From NCBI RefSeq assembly GCF_014643375.1, contig NZ_BMJJ01000005.1, positions 62,001 through 126,000 on the forward strand: a DNA stretch of 64,000 nt, given 5' to 3'. The position numbers and the translations under genes are program-made. Below the pieces are notes generated by a model. That model had not been told where the DNA came from and searched no databases. It saw nothing but the letters and a program-made list of their open reading frames with translations. This DNA is from Aureimonas glaciei (GTDB lineage Bacteria; Pseudomonadota; Alphaproteobacteria; Rhizobiales; Rhizobiaceae). This document shows, in pieces, positions 16,740 through 25,216 of this stretch; the first letter of the stretch is position 1; each line of letters opens with the position of its first letter.

Positions 16740-17611
16740 CCGAGCTTCGCCTTCAGGAAGTCGACCGTCCGCGTCCAGGCGAGGTCGGCGGCCGCCTTGT
16801 CGTAGCGGGCGGCGGAGGTGTCGTTGTTGAAGGCGTGGTTGACGCCCTCGTAGACATGGATCTCGTGCTCGACGCCCTCCTTCTCGAGCGCCGCCTTGTA
16901 GGCGTCGATGCCGGCATTGATGCGGGTGTCGAGCCCGGCATAGTGCAGCATCATCGCCGCCTTGATCTGGCCGACCTCGGCCGCATCGGGCTGCCTTCCA
17001 TAGTAGGCGACGCCGGCCTTGAGATCGGGATCAGCGATGGCGAGGTCGCTGACGAGGCCGCCGCCCCAGCAGAAGCCGATCGCCCCGACCTTGCCGTTCA
17101 CCCCGTCCGCCTGGCGCAGCCAGGCCTCGCTGCCGACGGCGAGCGCCTTCGTCTGCTCGGGATCGAGGGCGCCGATCAGTTCGCGCGCCTTGTCCTCGTC
17201 GGGCGGCGTGCCGCCGGCGGTGGACAGGAAGTCCGGCGCCAGCGCCACGAAACCTTCCTTGGCGAGCCGCCGGGTGACGTCCTGGATATGGCCGTTGAGG
17301 CCGCGGTTCTCGTGGATGACGATGACGCCGGGAAACGGCCCCTCCCCTTCGGCGGGCCTGGCCAGATAGGATTTCATCTCGGTGCCGGCAGCCTCGTATG
17401 TCGCCCAGACTGCCGTCACCGCGGGATCGTCGGGCGCGACGACCGCCGCCTTCGCGCTGGAGGCCGCCAGAAGCGGCGCCACGGCCGCGGCCGCGGCGGC
17501 CGAGCCCGCAAGACCCGTCAGCTTCTGCATGAAGCCGCGGCGGTCGAGCGTCAGATGCGTGTATTCGTCGTAGGCGTCGATCATCGCCTGGGTGATCCTC
17601 GTCCGGCTCAT
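16736..17611 (-). CDS. Tat-exported dienelactone hydrolase family protein (YghX-like)
   Basis: 291 residues. LTLDRRGFMQKLTGLAG followed by an Ala-rich hydrophobic stretch ending ASSAKA is a twin-arginine signal peptide. The hydrolase fold follows, with nucleophile Cys in IGFCWGGG, Asp in YAGLDTR and His in GVNHAFNND, the Cys-Asp-His triad of dienelactone hydrolases. The long N-terminal leader with an RR motif is like that of E. coli YghX. It should act in the periplasm on an ester or lactone. GGGAGG lies seven bases before the ATG. It is followed by the overlapping cupin gene. Confidence 0.9.
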   Translation of the reverse strand: MSRTRITQAMIDAYDEYTHLTLDRRGFMQKLTGLAGSAAAAAAVAPLLAASSAKAAVVAPDDPAVTAVWATYEAAGTEMKSYLARPAEGEGPFPGVIVIHENRGLNGHIQDVTRRLAKEGFVALAPDFLSTAGGTPPDEDKARELIGALDPEQTKALAVGSEAWLRQADGVNGKVGAIGFCWGGGLVSDLAIADPDLKAGVAYYGRQPDAAEVGQIKAAMMLHYAGLDTRINAGIDAYKAALEKEGVEHEIHVYEGVNHAFNNDTSAARYDKAAADLAWTRTVDFLKAKLG

Positions 17612-17821
17612 TCCTGTTCCTCCCCGTCTGTTGGCGGTCCTGCCACCGGCTCCGCTGCATCAGCGGGAACAACGGCAAGTCGGCGCGTTCGTTGCCCGAC
17701 GATGTGCTGCCGGGCGATGCCCCTCGCTACCGCCGTCCCGCTTGTCCCGGGTTCCGGCAGGCGGCAAGTCGATCGCCGCGTTCCCCTAGTGTTCCCCGCG
17801 GGATCGATTAGATAGGAAGTC

Positions 17822-20800
17822 ATGAGCGATTCCAACGATCCGACCCGGCGCGAGCCGAAAGAAGCGGCGGCACGCGGCGGCGGCATTGCCGCCCGCGCCC
17901 TGGCAGCGCGCGGCCAGCGCACGCCCGACTATCTCGAAGGCCTGAACGCCGAGCAGCGCGCTGCCGTCGAGGCGACGGAGGGCCCGGTCCTGGTGCTGGC
18001 CGGCGCCGGCACCGGCAAGACGCGCGTGCTGACGACGCGCATCGCCCACATCCTGTCGACCGGACGGGCCTATCCCAGCCAGATTCTGGCCGTCACCTTC
18101 ACCAACCGCGCTGCGCGCGAGATGAAGACGCGCATCGCGCTCCTCGTCGGCGAGCAGGTCGAGGGCATGCCCTGGCTCGGCACCTTCCACTCCATCGGCG
18201 TCAAGATCCTGCGCCGGCATGCCGAGCTCGTCGGGCTGAAATCGAACTTCACCATCCTCGACACCGACGACCAGATCCGCCTGATCAAGCAGCTGATCCA
18301 GGCCGCCAATCTCGACGACAAGCGCTGGCCCGCCCGCGCCTTCGCCGGCCTCGTCGACGGCTGGAAGAACAAGGGTCTGACGCCGAAGGACATTCCGGAG
18401 GGCGATGCGCGCGCTTTTGCCGACGGCAAGGGGCGGATGCTCTACCAGGCCTATCAGGACCGGCTGGTCAGCCTCAACGCCACCGATTTCGGCGATCTCC
18501 TGATGCACCCGATCGCCATTTTCCGCGCCCACCCGGACGTGCTCGCCGAATACCACCGCCGCTTCCGCTACATCCTCGTCGACGAGTACCAGGACACCAA
18601 CGTCGCGCAATATCTCTGGCTGCGGCTTTTGGCGCAGCGGCCGAAGGCGCGGGGCGATGCGGCGGGCAAAGCGCCAGCGGCGGCGGCCCGTTCCCCCGTC
18701 CTTCGACAGGCTCAGGATGAGGGGGCTGCGTTTGCGCCTCGGGATGCGGAAATAGACTTCGCTGAGCGTCCGGATGGGTATGAGGATTTTGAGGACGAGC
18801 AGGAGCATCTGACCGGCGCGCCCCTCTCCGCAGACGAAAGAGATTTTGCGCCACCGTCAGGGTTCCCTCATCCTGAGCCTGTCGAAGGACGAGGGGACCC
18901 GGAACCAGGCTTCTATCCTTCCCTTGGCGACGACGAGAACATTCCCCCGCCCTGGGGCGAAGCCTCCGGCACTGGGCCCATGATCGCGCCCGCGCGCGTC
19001 CCGCAGGAGACGGCACCGCAGCAGAAGTCGCCCCCGCGCGAACCCGCCACCGACACTGTCAACATCTGCTGCGTCGGCGACGACGACCAGTCGATCTATG
19101 GCTGGCGCGGCGCCGAGGTCGACAACATCCTGCGCTTCGACAAGGATTTCCCCGGCGCGACCGTCATCCGGCTGGAGCGCAACTACCGCTCGACCGCCCA
19201 CATCCTCGGCGCGGCGTCGCAGCTGATCGCGCACAACGAGGACCGGCTCGGCAAGACGCTGTTCACCGACCATGTCGACCCCGAGCACGACAAGGTGGAG
19301 GTGAACGCCGGCTGGGATTCGGAGGAGGAGGCGCGCGGCGTCGGCGAGGAGATCGAGCAGCTCCAGCGCAAGGGCCATCTCCTCAACGACATGGCGATCC
19401 TGGTCCGCGCCTCGTTCCAGATGCGCGAGTTCGAAGACCGTTTCGTCACCATGGGCCTGAACTACCGCGTCATCGGCGGCCCGCGCTTCTACGAGCGGCA
19501 GGAGATCCGCGACGCGCTCGCCTATTTCCGCTGCGTCGTGCAGCCGGCCGACGACCTCGCCTTCGAGCGCATCGTCAATACGCCGAAGCGCGGCCTCGGC
19601 GACGCGGCGCTGCGGCTCCTGCACGACTACGCCCGCGCCAAGGGCATCCCACTGATGGCCGCGGCCGAAGCGATCAGCGCCACCGAGGAGCTGAAGCCGA
19701 AGCCGCGGGCGGCGCTGCGGACGGTCGTCGCCAATTTCCAGCGCTGGGCCGGCCTCGTCGCCACGATGAAGCACACCGATCTCGGCGAGATGATTTTGGA
19801 GGAATCCGGCTACACCGAGATGTGGCAGAACGACCGCTCGGCCGAGGCGCCGGGCCGGCTCGACAACCTCAAGGAGCTGATCCGCTCCATGGACCTCTAC
19901 GACAATCTCGGCGGCTTTCTCGAGCATGTGTCGCTGGTCATGGATGTCGATCAGAACGCGGCCATGGATGCCGTTTCGATCATGACGCTGCATTCGGCCA
20001 AGGGCCTGGAATTCGAGACGGTGTTTCTGCCCGGCTGGGAGGAAGGCTTGTTTCCGCACCAGCGCTCCCTCGACGAAGGTGGCCGCTCCGGGCTCGAGGA
20101 GGAGCGGCGCCTGGCCTATGTCGGCATCACCCGCGGCAAGAAACGGGTCAAAATCTGGTTCGTCTCCAATAGGCGCATTCACGGCCTCTGGCAGTCGACC
20201 ATTCCCTCGCGCTTTCTCGACGAACTGCCGGAGGCGCATGTCGAGGTAAAGGAGCCGTCGACCTCCTATGGCGGCTATGGCGGCGGATCGCGCGGCTACG
20301 GCGCCTCGCGCTGGGACGCCGACGCCTTCTCGACCACCTCCTACCAGACGCCCGGCTGGAAGCGCGCCCAGGCCGCCCGCGCCGGCGAGACCGGCGGTGG
20401 GGGCCGCGACACCGCCTGGGGCTCGCGCTCCGGGCCAAAGGACCACGGCATGAGCTATGGCGAGGGCGGCGTCAGCGGGCCAAACCCGCGCGCGCGCTCC
20501 GATGTCTCCGCCAAGGCCGACCGCTATGCCGCCGAAAGCGCCCGCAAGGCCGGCATGGACGAGTATTCGCAAATCCCGCCCGACGAGGACGCCTACGACA
20601 CTCCGGCCCGCGACAATCCGCGCGAAGGTTTTGGCGGCCGCATGGACCGCAGCCACAACCAGGCCCCGCGGCGGGGCGCCGGCCTCTATTCCTCCGCGAA
20701 ATCAGGCGGCCCGCGCGAGATCCAGGGCGAGCTCGTCGCGAAATCGGTGATGACGGAGGAAAGCCGCTTTTCCGTCGGCGACCGCGTCTTCCACCTCAAA

Positions 20801-20905
20801 TTCGGCCCCGGCTCCGTCGTCGCCGTCGAGGGCAACAAGCTGACGGTGGATTTCGACAAGGCTGGGCAGAAAAGGGTGCTGGAGGGGTTTTTGCAGGCGG
20901 CGTGA
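17822..20905 (+). CDS. UvrD/PcrA-type DNA helicase with a repeat-borne in-frame insertion
   Basis: 1027 residues, a superfamily 1A 3'-5' helicase for excision repair and replication restart. LAGAGTGKT is Walker A, AVTFTNRAAREMKTRI motif Ia, LVDEYQDTN (residue 254) Walker B, CVGDDDQSIYGWRGAE motif III, YRSTAHIL motif IV, SIMTLHSAKGLEFETVF motif V and EERRLAYVGITRGK motif VI. The C-terminal SVGDRVFHLKFGPGSVVAVEG is a Tudor-like domain that in PcrA binds RNA polymerase. Between motifs II and III, about 130 extra residues (roughly 280-412) are present, bounded by two inverted palindromic repeats translated as VLRQAQDEG and PHPEPVEGRG. A Gly/Tyr-rich low-complexity linker precedes the Tudor domain. 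Confidence 0.96.
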   Translation: MSDSNDPTRREPKEAAARGGGIAARALAARGQRTPDYLEGLNAEQRAAVEATEGPVLVLAGAGTGKTRVLTTRIAHILSTGRAYPSQILAVTFTNRAAREMKTRIALLVGEQVEGMPWLGTFHSIGVKILRRHAELVGLKSNFTILDTDDQIRLIKQLIQAANLDDKRWPARAFAGLVDGWKNKGLTPKDIPEGDARAFADGKGRMLYQAYQDRLVSLNATDFGDLLMHPIAIFRAHPDVLAEYHRRFRYILVDEYQDTNVAQYLWLRLLAQRPKARGDAAGKAPAAAARSPVLRQAQDEGAAFAPRDAEIDFAERPDGYEDFEDEQEHLTGAPLSADERDFAPPSGFPHPEPVEGRGDPEPGFYPSLGDDENIPPPWGEASGTGPMIAPARVPQETAPQQKSPPREPATDTVNICCVGDDDQSIYGWRGAEVDNILRFDKDFPGATVIRLERNYRSTAHILGAASQLIAHNEDRLGKTLFTDHVDPEHDKVEVNAGWDSEEEARGVGEEIEQLQRKGHLLNDMAILVRASFQMREFEDRFVTMGLNYRVIGGPRFYERQEIRDALAYFRCVVQPADDLAFERIVNTPKRGLGDAALRLLHDYARAKGIPLMAAAEAISATEELKPKPRAALRTVVANFQRWAGLVATMKHTDLGEMILEESGYTEMWQNDRSAEAPGRLDNLKELIRSMDLYDNLGGFLEHVSLVMDVDQNAAMDAVSIMTLHSAKGLEFETVFLPGWEEGLFPHQRSLDEGGRSGLEEERRLAYVGITRGKKRVKIWFVSNRRIHGLWQSTIPSRFLDELPEAHVEVKEPSTSYGGYGGGSRGYGASRWDADAFSTTSYQTPGWKRAQAARAGETGGGGRDTAWGSRSGPKDHGMSYGEGGVSGPNPRARSDVSAKADRYAAESARKAGMDEYSQIPPDEDAYDTPARDNPREGFGGRMDRSHNQAPRRGAGLYSSAKSGGPREIQGELVAKSVMTEESRFSVGDRVFHLKFGPGSVVAVEGNKLTVDFDKAGQKRVLEGFLQAA
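18693..18725 (+). repeat. Palindromic dispersed repeat, family B, inside the helicase gene (left arm)
   Basis: Core CCTTCGACAGGCTCAGGAT with flanking C-run and G-run. It is translated in frame as SPVLRQAQDEG. The inverted partner is at 18865-18896, and the same pair occurs between recN and ligA (39226-39321). Confidence 0.9.
18865..18896 (-). repeat. Palindromic dispersed repeat, family B, inside the helicase gene (right arm)
   Basis: The reverse complement of the left-arm core, ATCCTGAGCCTGTCGAAGG, translated as FPHPEPVEGRG. The 139 nt between the arms code for an acidic, Pro-rich stretch with no match to the helicase core. Confidence 0.9.
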
Positions 20906-20957
20906 GGCGGTGGTGCCGGGCCGGCTGCGTTTCAGCCGGAGCTGCGAAACGGAAAGC

Positions 20958-21329
20958 TCACCTGGGCACGAAAAATCCCGTATCGAGGGCTCTCAAGGTT
21001 TCCCGAGCGTCGGCGTCATAAGGTGGGTATCCCCAGTCTCGCAACTGCTCCAAAACACGTCGCGCTTGAAGCGGAGCCACAGCCAAGGTCGCCCTCGCGG
21101 CATTCAGCCGAACCCTCAGATTTTGGTGCTCGTAGAGACCCGTCAGCAAATTTCGATGATCGCCCGGTCTGCTGCGCAGTTCGTCGACGATGGCGACTTT
21201 CTGCGTGAACAGACGATTGAAGGCTCTGGTATTGCCTTTGAGCTCGGCATCGTCCTGCTTCAAGGCTATTTTGACGAACTCATCCAACAGATCGGCATCG
21301 TCCCATGTCGGAACAGCACGGACTGTCAT
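20958..21329 (-). CDS. DUF2019-domain protein
   Basis: 123 residues, two HEAT-like helix pairs: DLLDEFVKIALKQDDAEL, then FNRLFTQKVAIVDELRSR and VRLNAARATLAVAPLQARRVLEQL. This is the DUF2019 pattern, in small soluble proteins often found as lone or immunity-like genes. The start at 21329 has AGGAG ten bases ahead; an upstream in-frame start at 21395 is less likely. It is convergent with the helicase gene, with only 52 nt between the stops, and lower in GC than its neighbours in parts. Function unknown. Confidence 0.82.
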   Translation of the reverse strand: MTVRAVPTWDDADLLDEFVKIALKQDDAELKGNTRAFNRLFTQKVAIVDELRSRPGDHRNLLTGLYEHQNLRVRLNAARATLAVAPLQARRVLEQLRDWGYPPYDADARETLRALDTGFFVPR

Positions 21330-21487
21330 CGCCACATGACTCCTGGGTAGTGGGCCGGTTGACGACACTGAAGCTTGAACGCTGCGTCGCAGCAATAGCG
21401 CCTGGCGGCAGCCCCCTGTTGCGCTAAGTCAGGCTGACGAAGCGCCGCCCCCATACCGGCGCCCATCCCCGATTCTGCGAGCAGGCC

Positions 21488-22699
21488 ATGCCCAACATTC
21501 CCGCCGCCGCCCCGCGGCTCCGCCACGCCGTCGACGGCGCGGGTCTCGGGGCCGGGCTGACCGTGCTCTTCGCCTTCGCCTGCGGGGCGCTGGCGGCCAA
21601 TCTCTATTATGCGCAGCCGCTGGTCGGGCTGATCGGCGACAGCGTCGGGCTGGATTCCTCGGCCGAGAGCTGGATCGTCACGGCGTCGCAGATCGGCTAT
21701 GGCGCCGGCCTGATCGCGCTGGTGCCGCTCGGCGATATCTTCGTCAGCCGCAAGGTGATCCTCGCCACCATGGCGGCGAATGTCGCGAGCCTCCTCGGCC
21801 TGGCGCTCGCGCCCGGCCTCTTCGCGCTGTTCGCGCTGACGCTCGTCGTCGGCGTGACCTCGGCGGCGGCGCAGTTGCTGGTGCCGCTCGCCGCCTCGAT
21901 GGCGCCGCCCGAGCGCCGCGGATCGGTGGTCGGCAATGTCATGAGCGGCCTCCTCGGCGGCATCCTCCTGGCGCGGCCGCTGTCGAGCTTTCTCGCCGAA
22001 TACATCGGCTGGCGCGGCGTCTTCGGCGCCTCGGCCGCGGTAATTGCGGCGCTGCTCGTCGCCGCCTTCTTCCTCCTGCCGTCCCGCCAGCCCACGGCGA
22101 CCAAAACCTATGGCGCGCTGATCGGCTCGCTCGGGCGCCTCTTCGTCGACCAGCCCCTGCTGCGGCGCCGGGCGCTTTATCATGCCGCCATGTTCGCCAG
22201 CTTCTCGCTGTTCTGGACCGGCGCGCCGCTGATTCTCCTGGCCGAACCCTATGGCTTCAGCCCGAGCGGCGTCGCGTTGTTCGCTTTGTCGGGCGTCCTC
22301 GGCGTCTTCGCCGCGCCCATCGCCGGGCGGCTGGCCGACCGCGGCCACAGCCGCACCGGCACGATCGGGGCGATGCTGGCGGCGGTCGTCGGCTTCGGCC
22401 TCGCTCTGTTCGGCGAGACCTCGCTCGCCGCGCTCGTCGTGGCCGGCATTCTCGTCGACCTCGGCGTCCAGGCCAATCTGGTCATCGGCCAACGCGAGAT
22501 CTTCGCGCTCGACGAAAGCATTCGCAGCCGGCTGAACGCCGTCTACATGGCGACCTTCTTCGCCGGCGGGGCGATCGGCTCGGCGCTGACGAGCCCGGTG
22601 TTGCACGCTTTCGGCTGGAAGGGCGTCTGCATCCTCGGGCTCGGCTTTCCCGCCGTGGCGCTCGGCTATTTCCTTCTCGGCGAGCGCCGCCCCGGCTGA
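21488..22699 (+). CDS. Major facilitator superfamily transporter
   Basis: 403 residues with about 12 hydrophobic helices. VLFAFACGALAANLYYAQPL is helix 1, and PLGDIFVSRKVIL holds the loop 2-3 motif (G-D-x3-S-R-K). The central cytoplasmic loop is at SRQPTATKTYGAL. It resembles AraJ/YnfM-type drug or sugar efflux carriers of the inner membrane. Substrate cannot be assigned. No regulator is adjacent; the DUF2019 gene is divergent upstream. Confidence 0.92.
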   Translation: MPNIPAAAPRLRHAVDGAGLGAGLTVLFAFACGALAANLYYAQPLVGLIGDSVGLDSSAESWIVTASQIGYGAGLIALVPLGDIFVSRKVILATMAANVASLLGLALAPGLFALFALTLVVGVTSAAAQLLVPLAASMAPPERRGSVVGNVMSGLLGGILLARPLSSFLAEYIGWRGVFGASAAVIAALLVAAFFLLPSRQPTATKTYGALIGSLGRLFVDQPLLRRRALYHAAMFASFSLFWTGAPLILLAEPYGFSPSGVALFALSGVLGVFAAPIAGRLADRGHSRTGTIGAMLAAVVGFGLALFGETSLAALVVAGILVDLGVQANLVIGQREIFALDESIRSRLNAVYMATFFAGGAIGSALTSPVLHAFGWKGVCILGLGFPAVALGYFLLGERRPG

Positions 22700-22743
22700 G
22701 GCGGCGACTGGCGCAAGGCGTCGCCGGTGACTATGATCGACCC

Positions 22744-22902
22744 ATGTCGCGGCCCAACACCCATCGCCTGTCGCCTCTTCCTCTCATTGGCGTCCTCGTC
22801 GCGCTTTGCGCCGTGGTGGCCCTGGCCGTCGCCGGCTGGGCGGCGCAGGGCGAGGCGATCTTCATCTCGATGCTCGAGGCCGGCTGGGGCAACTGCTTCT
22901 GA
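22744..22902 (+). CDS. Small single-span membrane protein ahead of the SCO gene
   Basis: 52 residues. After a short polar start (MSRPNTHRLSPLP) comes one hydrophobic helix, LIGVLVALCAVVALAVAGWA, then EAIFISMLEAGWGNCF to the stop. A tail with a single Cys and an aromatic end is seen in other small rhizobial membrane proteins next to SCO1-type copper chaperones, as I recall them. It lies 44 nt after the transporter gene and 125 nt before the SCO gene. A role in copper delivery to cytochrome oxidase is only an inference from position. No strong ribosome site is visible. Confidence 0.55.
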   Translation: MSRPNTHRLSPLPLIGVLVALCAVVALAVAGWAAQGEAIFISMLEAGWGNCF

Positions 22903-23027
22903 CACCGATCGCCGCAGGCGAGGCTCCGGCCGGCATCAGGCTTTGCGCCGTGCGGGCGGCTGTTGTATCGCCTGTCGCAACCACGCGCGTCGGCCCTTCC
23001 GGCCGCGGACGGGCAGGAGAACAGACG

Positions 23028-23618
23028 ATGCGCGGCATGACGATATTCCGGATCGGCCTCTGGGCGGTGATCGCGCTCTGCGCGGGCGCCGCCATCTCGC
23101 TCTATCTCGGGCAGGGCCTCGGCCCCGACGGCGAGCAGGCGGCCTATGGCACGCCGTTTAAGCTGACCGACCAGAACGGTGCCGAGATCACCGAGGCGGC
23201 CTTCCTCGGCAAGCCCTCGGCGGTGTTCTTCGGCTACACCCACTGCCCCGACGTCTGCCCGACAACCATGGCCGAGCTCGGCGGCTTCCAGAGCCAGCTG
23301 GCGGCCGAGGGCAAGGCGCTGAACGTCGTCTTCGTCACCGTCGATCCCGAGCGCGACACAGCCCCCCTCCTGAAGGACTACGTCTCGGCGGTCTCGCCCG
23401 ATGTCACCGCCATCACCGGCGACCCCGCCGGCATCGCGGCCATGCTGAAAGGCTGGGGCGTCTACGCCAAGCGCATCGGCGAGGGCCCGGACTATCTGAT
23501 GGACCACACCGCGACGACCTTCCTCCTGGATTCCAAGGGCCGCTTCTCCGGCACCATCGCCTATGGCGAGGACCCCAAGACCGCCAAAGAGAAGCTCGAC
23601 CGCCTCGCCACCCTCTGA
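23028..23618 (+). CDS. SCO1/SenC-family copper chaperone
   Basis: 196 residues. One N-terminal anchor (MTIFRIGLWAVIALCAGAAIS) is followed by a thioredoxin-fold periplasmic domain. Copper ligands are the Cys pair in YTHCPDVCPTTMAEL and His in MDHTATTFLLD. VFVTVDPERDTAPLLKDYV is the family signature. It delivers copper to the CuA site of cytochrome c oxidase or acts as a thiol reductant. AGGAG eight bases before ATG 23028 sets the start. prmA follows after 13 nt and is probably co-transcribed. Confidence 0.95.
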   Translation: MRGMTIFRIGLWAVIALCAGAAISLYLGQGLGPDGEQAAYGTPFKLTDQNGAEITEAAFLGKPSAVFFGYTHCPDVCPTTMAELGGFQSQLAAEGKALNVVFVTVDPERDTAPLLKDYVSAVSPDVTAITGDPAGIAAMLKGWGVYAKRIGEGPDYLMDHTATTFLLDSKGRFSGTIAYGEDPKTAKEKLDRLATL

Positions 23619-23631
23619 CACCGGAAGCCCC

Positions 23632-24507
23632 TTGACCCAGACCCGCTACCACCTGCGCACGACCAAGGCCGAGGCGAGCCGCATCTTCGCCGCCTGGGAC
23701 CAGGCTTTTGAGGACGAGGACGCCCCCGTCGGCGTCGCCGAGATCGACGAGGCCGCCGACATTCACGAGGTCTCGGTCTATTTCGACGACGAGACCGGCG
23801 GCGCCGCGCGCCTGGCCGACGTAGAGGCGGCGCTGGACGGCATCCAGCATCCGGCGATCGCGGTGGAAGCCATTCCCGACACCGACTGGATGAAGGAGGT
23901 GTTGGCCGCGCTGAAGCCGGTGCGCGCCGGCCGCTTCATCGTCCATGGCGCGCATGACCGCGGCATCATCCGCGCCAACGACCTGTCGATCGAGATCGAG
24001 GCCGGCCAGGCCTTTGGCACCGGCCATCACGGGACCACGGCGGGCTGCCTGTCGATGATCGATATCCTCGTCCGGCGCCGGCGCCCGCTGAATGCGCTGG
24101 ACCTGGGAACCGGCAGCGCGGTGCTCGCCATCGGCATTGCCAAGCTCGCCCGCATTCCGGTGCTGGCGACCGACATCGATCCCGTCGCGGTCGAGGTCGC
24201 GCAGGAAAACGTCGTGAAGAACGGGGTGTCGAACCTGGTGAAGACGGCCGTTGCCGTCGGCATGCAGTCGCCGGCGATCCGGCTTGCCGGCCCCTACGAG
24301 CTCATCGTCGCCAACATTTTGGCGCGGCCGCTGATGGATCTTGCGCCCGCCGTCGAGGGCCAGTTGGCGGCAGGCGGCGACATCGTGCTGTCGGGCATTC
24401 TTGAGCGGCAGCGGCAGGCGGTGCTGTCGGCCTATCGCACCCAGGGCCTGTACCATCGCCAAACGCTGCGGCGCGGCGAATGGGTCACGCTGCATCTGAC
24501 ACGATAG
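23632..24507 (+). CDS. prmA: Ribosomal protein L11 methyltransferase
   Basis: 291 residues, against 293 in E. coli. GQAFGTGHHGTTAGCL is the L11-side loop, LDLGTGSAVLAIGIAKLA the SAM-binding motif I, DIDPVAVEVAQENVVKNGV motif II, and VANILARPLMDLAP the NxxxxP catalytic-region motif. It methylates the lysines and N terminus of ribosomal protein L11 in the cytosol. The start is TTG at 23632 with GGAAG five bases ahead and only 13 nt after the SCO stop; the longer frame overlapping the SCO gene has no site. This fits the observed family start (TQTRYHL). Confidence 0.93.
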   Translation: MTQTRYHLRTTKAEASRIFAAWDQAFEDEDAPVGVAEIDEAADIHEVSVYFDDETGGAARLADVEAALDGIQHPAIAVEAIPDTDWMKEVLAALKPVRAGRFIVHGAHDRGIIRANDLSIEIEAGQAFGTGHHGTTAGCLSMIDILVRRRRPLNALDLGTGSAVLAIGIAKLARIPVLATDIDPVAVEVAQENVVKNGVSNLVKTAVAVGMQSPAIRLAGPYELIVANILARPLMDLAPAVEGQLAAGGDIVLSGILERQRQAVLSAYRTQGLYHRQTLRRGEWVTLHLTR

Positions 24508-24729
24508 ATGGCGGGTCAGCAGTCGGCCGCCGCCTTGTCGATGCGCGGGGAGAAAGGTCGGGCTTCGCGTCTGCGCCCGAGCGGCAGAGCCGGTCGGCTG
24601 GCGCTTTTAGCCGACTAGCCGCCGACGCAGGCGCGCGATCGCTCATGACGAGTCACTGCGACGCGTCTGACAATGTCATCTGGAAAAGTCTGAAGAGGGC
24701 GCCGCTGCCATGACGGCGCGGCGACCGGC

Positions 24730-24939
24730 TCAGCTGCGCTCGGGCGCGCCGGCTTCGAACAGCGAACGGCGGTCCATGTCGGCGAGATCGAAACGATCGT
24801 GGCCCTGGACGGACAGGTTCGAGATATAACGGCGGGCCTGCAGGTGGCGGGCCTCGATCAGACGGTCGAAAGCGCTGCGCAGAACGCCCTTGGCGTTGGA
24901 GCGCGACAGGCTGGGCTGGCTGATGGAAAGGGTCGTCAT
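24730..24939 (-). CDS. Small protein of unknown function
   Basis: 69 residues, Ser/Arg-rich N terminus (MTTLSISQPSLSRSNAKG) and a charged helix RSAFDRLIEARHLQARRYI, then GHDRFDLADMDRRSLFEAG. The end is loosely like DUF1127 proteins but lacks their key pattern, so I leave it unnamed. AGGAG eight bases before the ATG makes it a real coding gene. It stands alone, with about 220 nt of non-coding sequence on its left and 277 nt to the aminopeptidase gene on its right. Confidence 0.65.
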   Translation of the reverse strand: MTTLSISQPSLSRSNAKGVLRSAFDRLIEARHLQARRYISNLSVQGHDRFDLADMDRRSLFEAGAPERS

Positions 24940-25216
24940 GGTTTGAACTCCTGGATTGGCTTCGAATCGAACCTCCTGAGGCCAATATGATCACTCTGCG
25001 GACTCTCCGGTATCCCGGCTGCCGCATAGGTCCCCCGCGCATGCTGCAATGCAATAAGTCGGGGGTGGTCATACTTCGTTCATCATTACCGATTTCCCAT
25101 GAGAGGGCCGCCGAGCGGCTCGCCGCAGCCGCTGGCCATCCCGACCCGGAATATGGTCTATGCAGCCGTTCGGCCCGCCTCTTCCGCGGCGACCGGCAGG
25201 ACGGACGGGAGGCCCC

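Noticed and set aside
18857-20656. 599-codon minus-strand open frame
   Set aside because: Antisense of the helicase gene; no motif and no start site.
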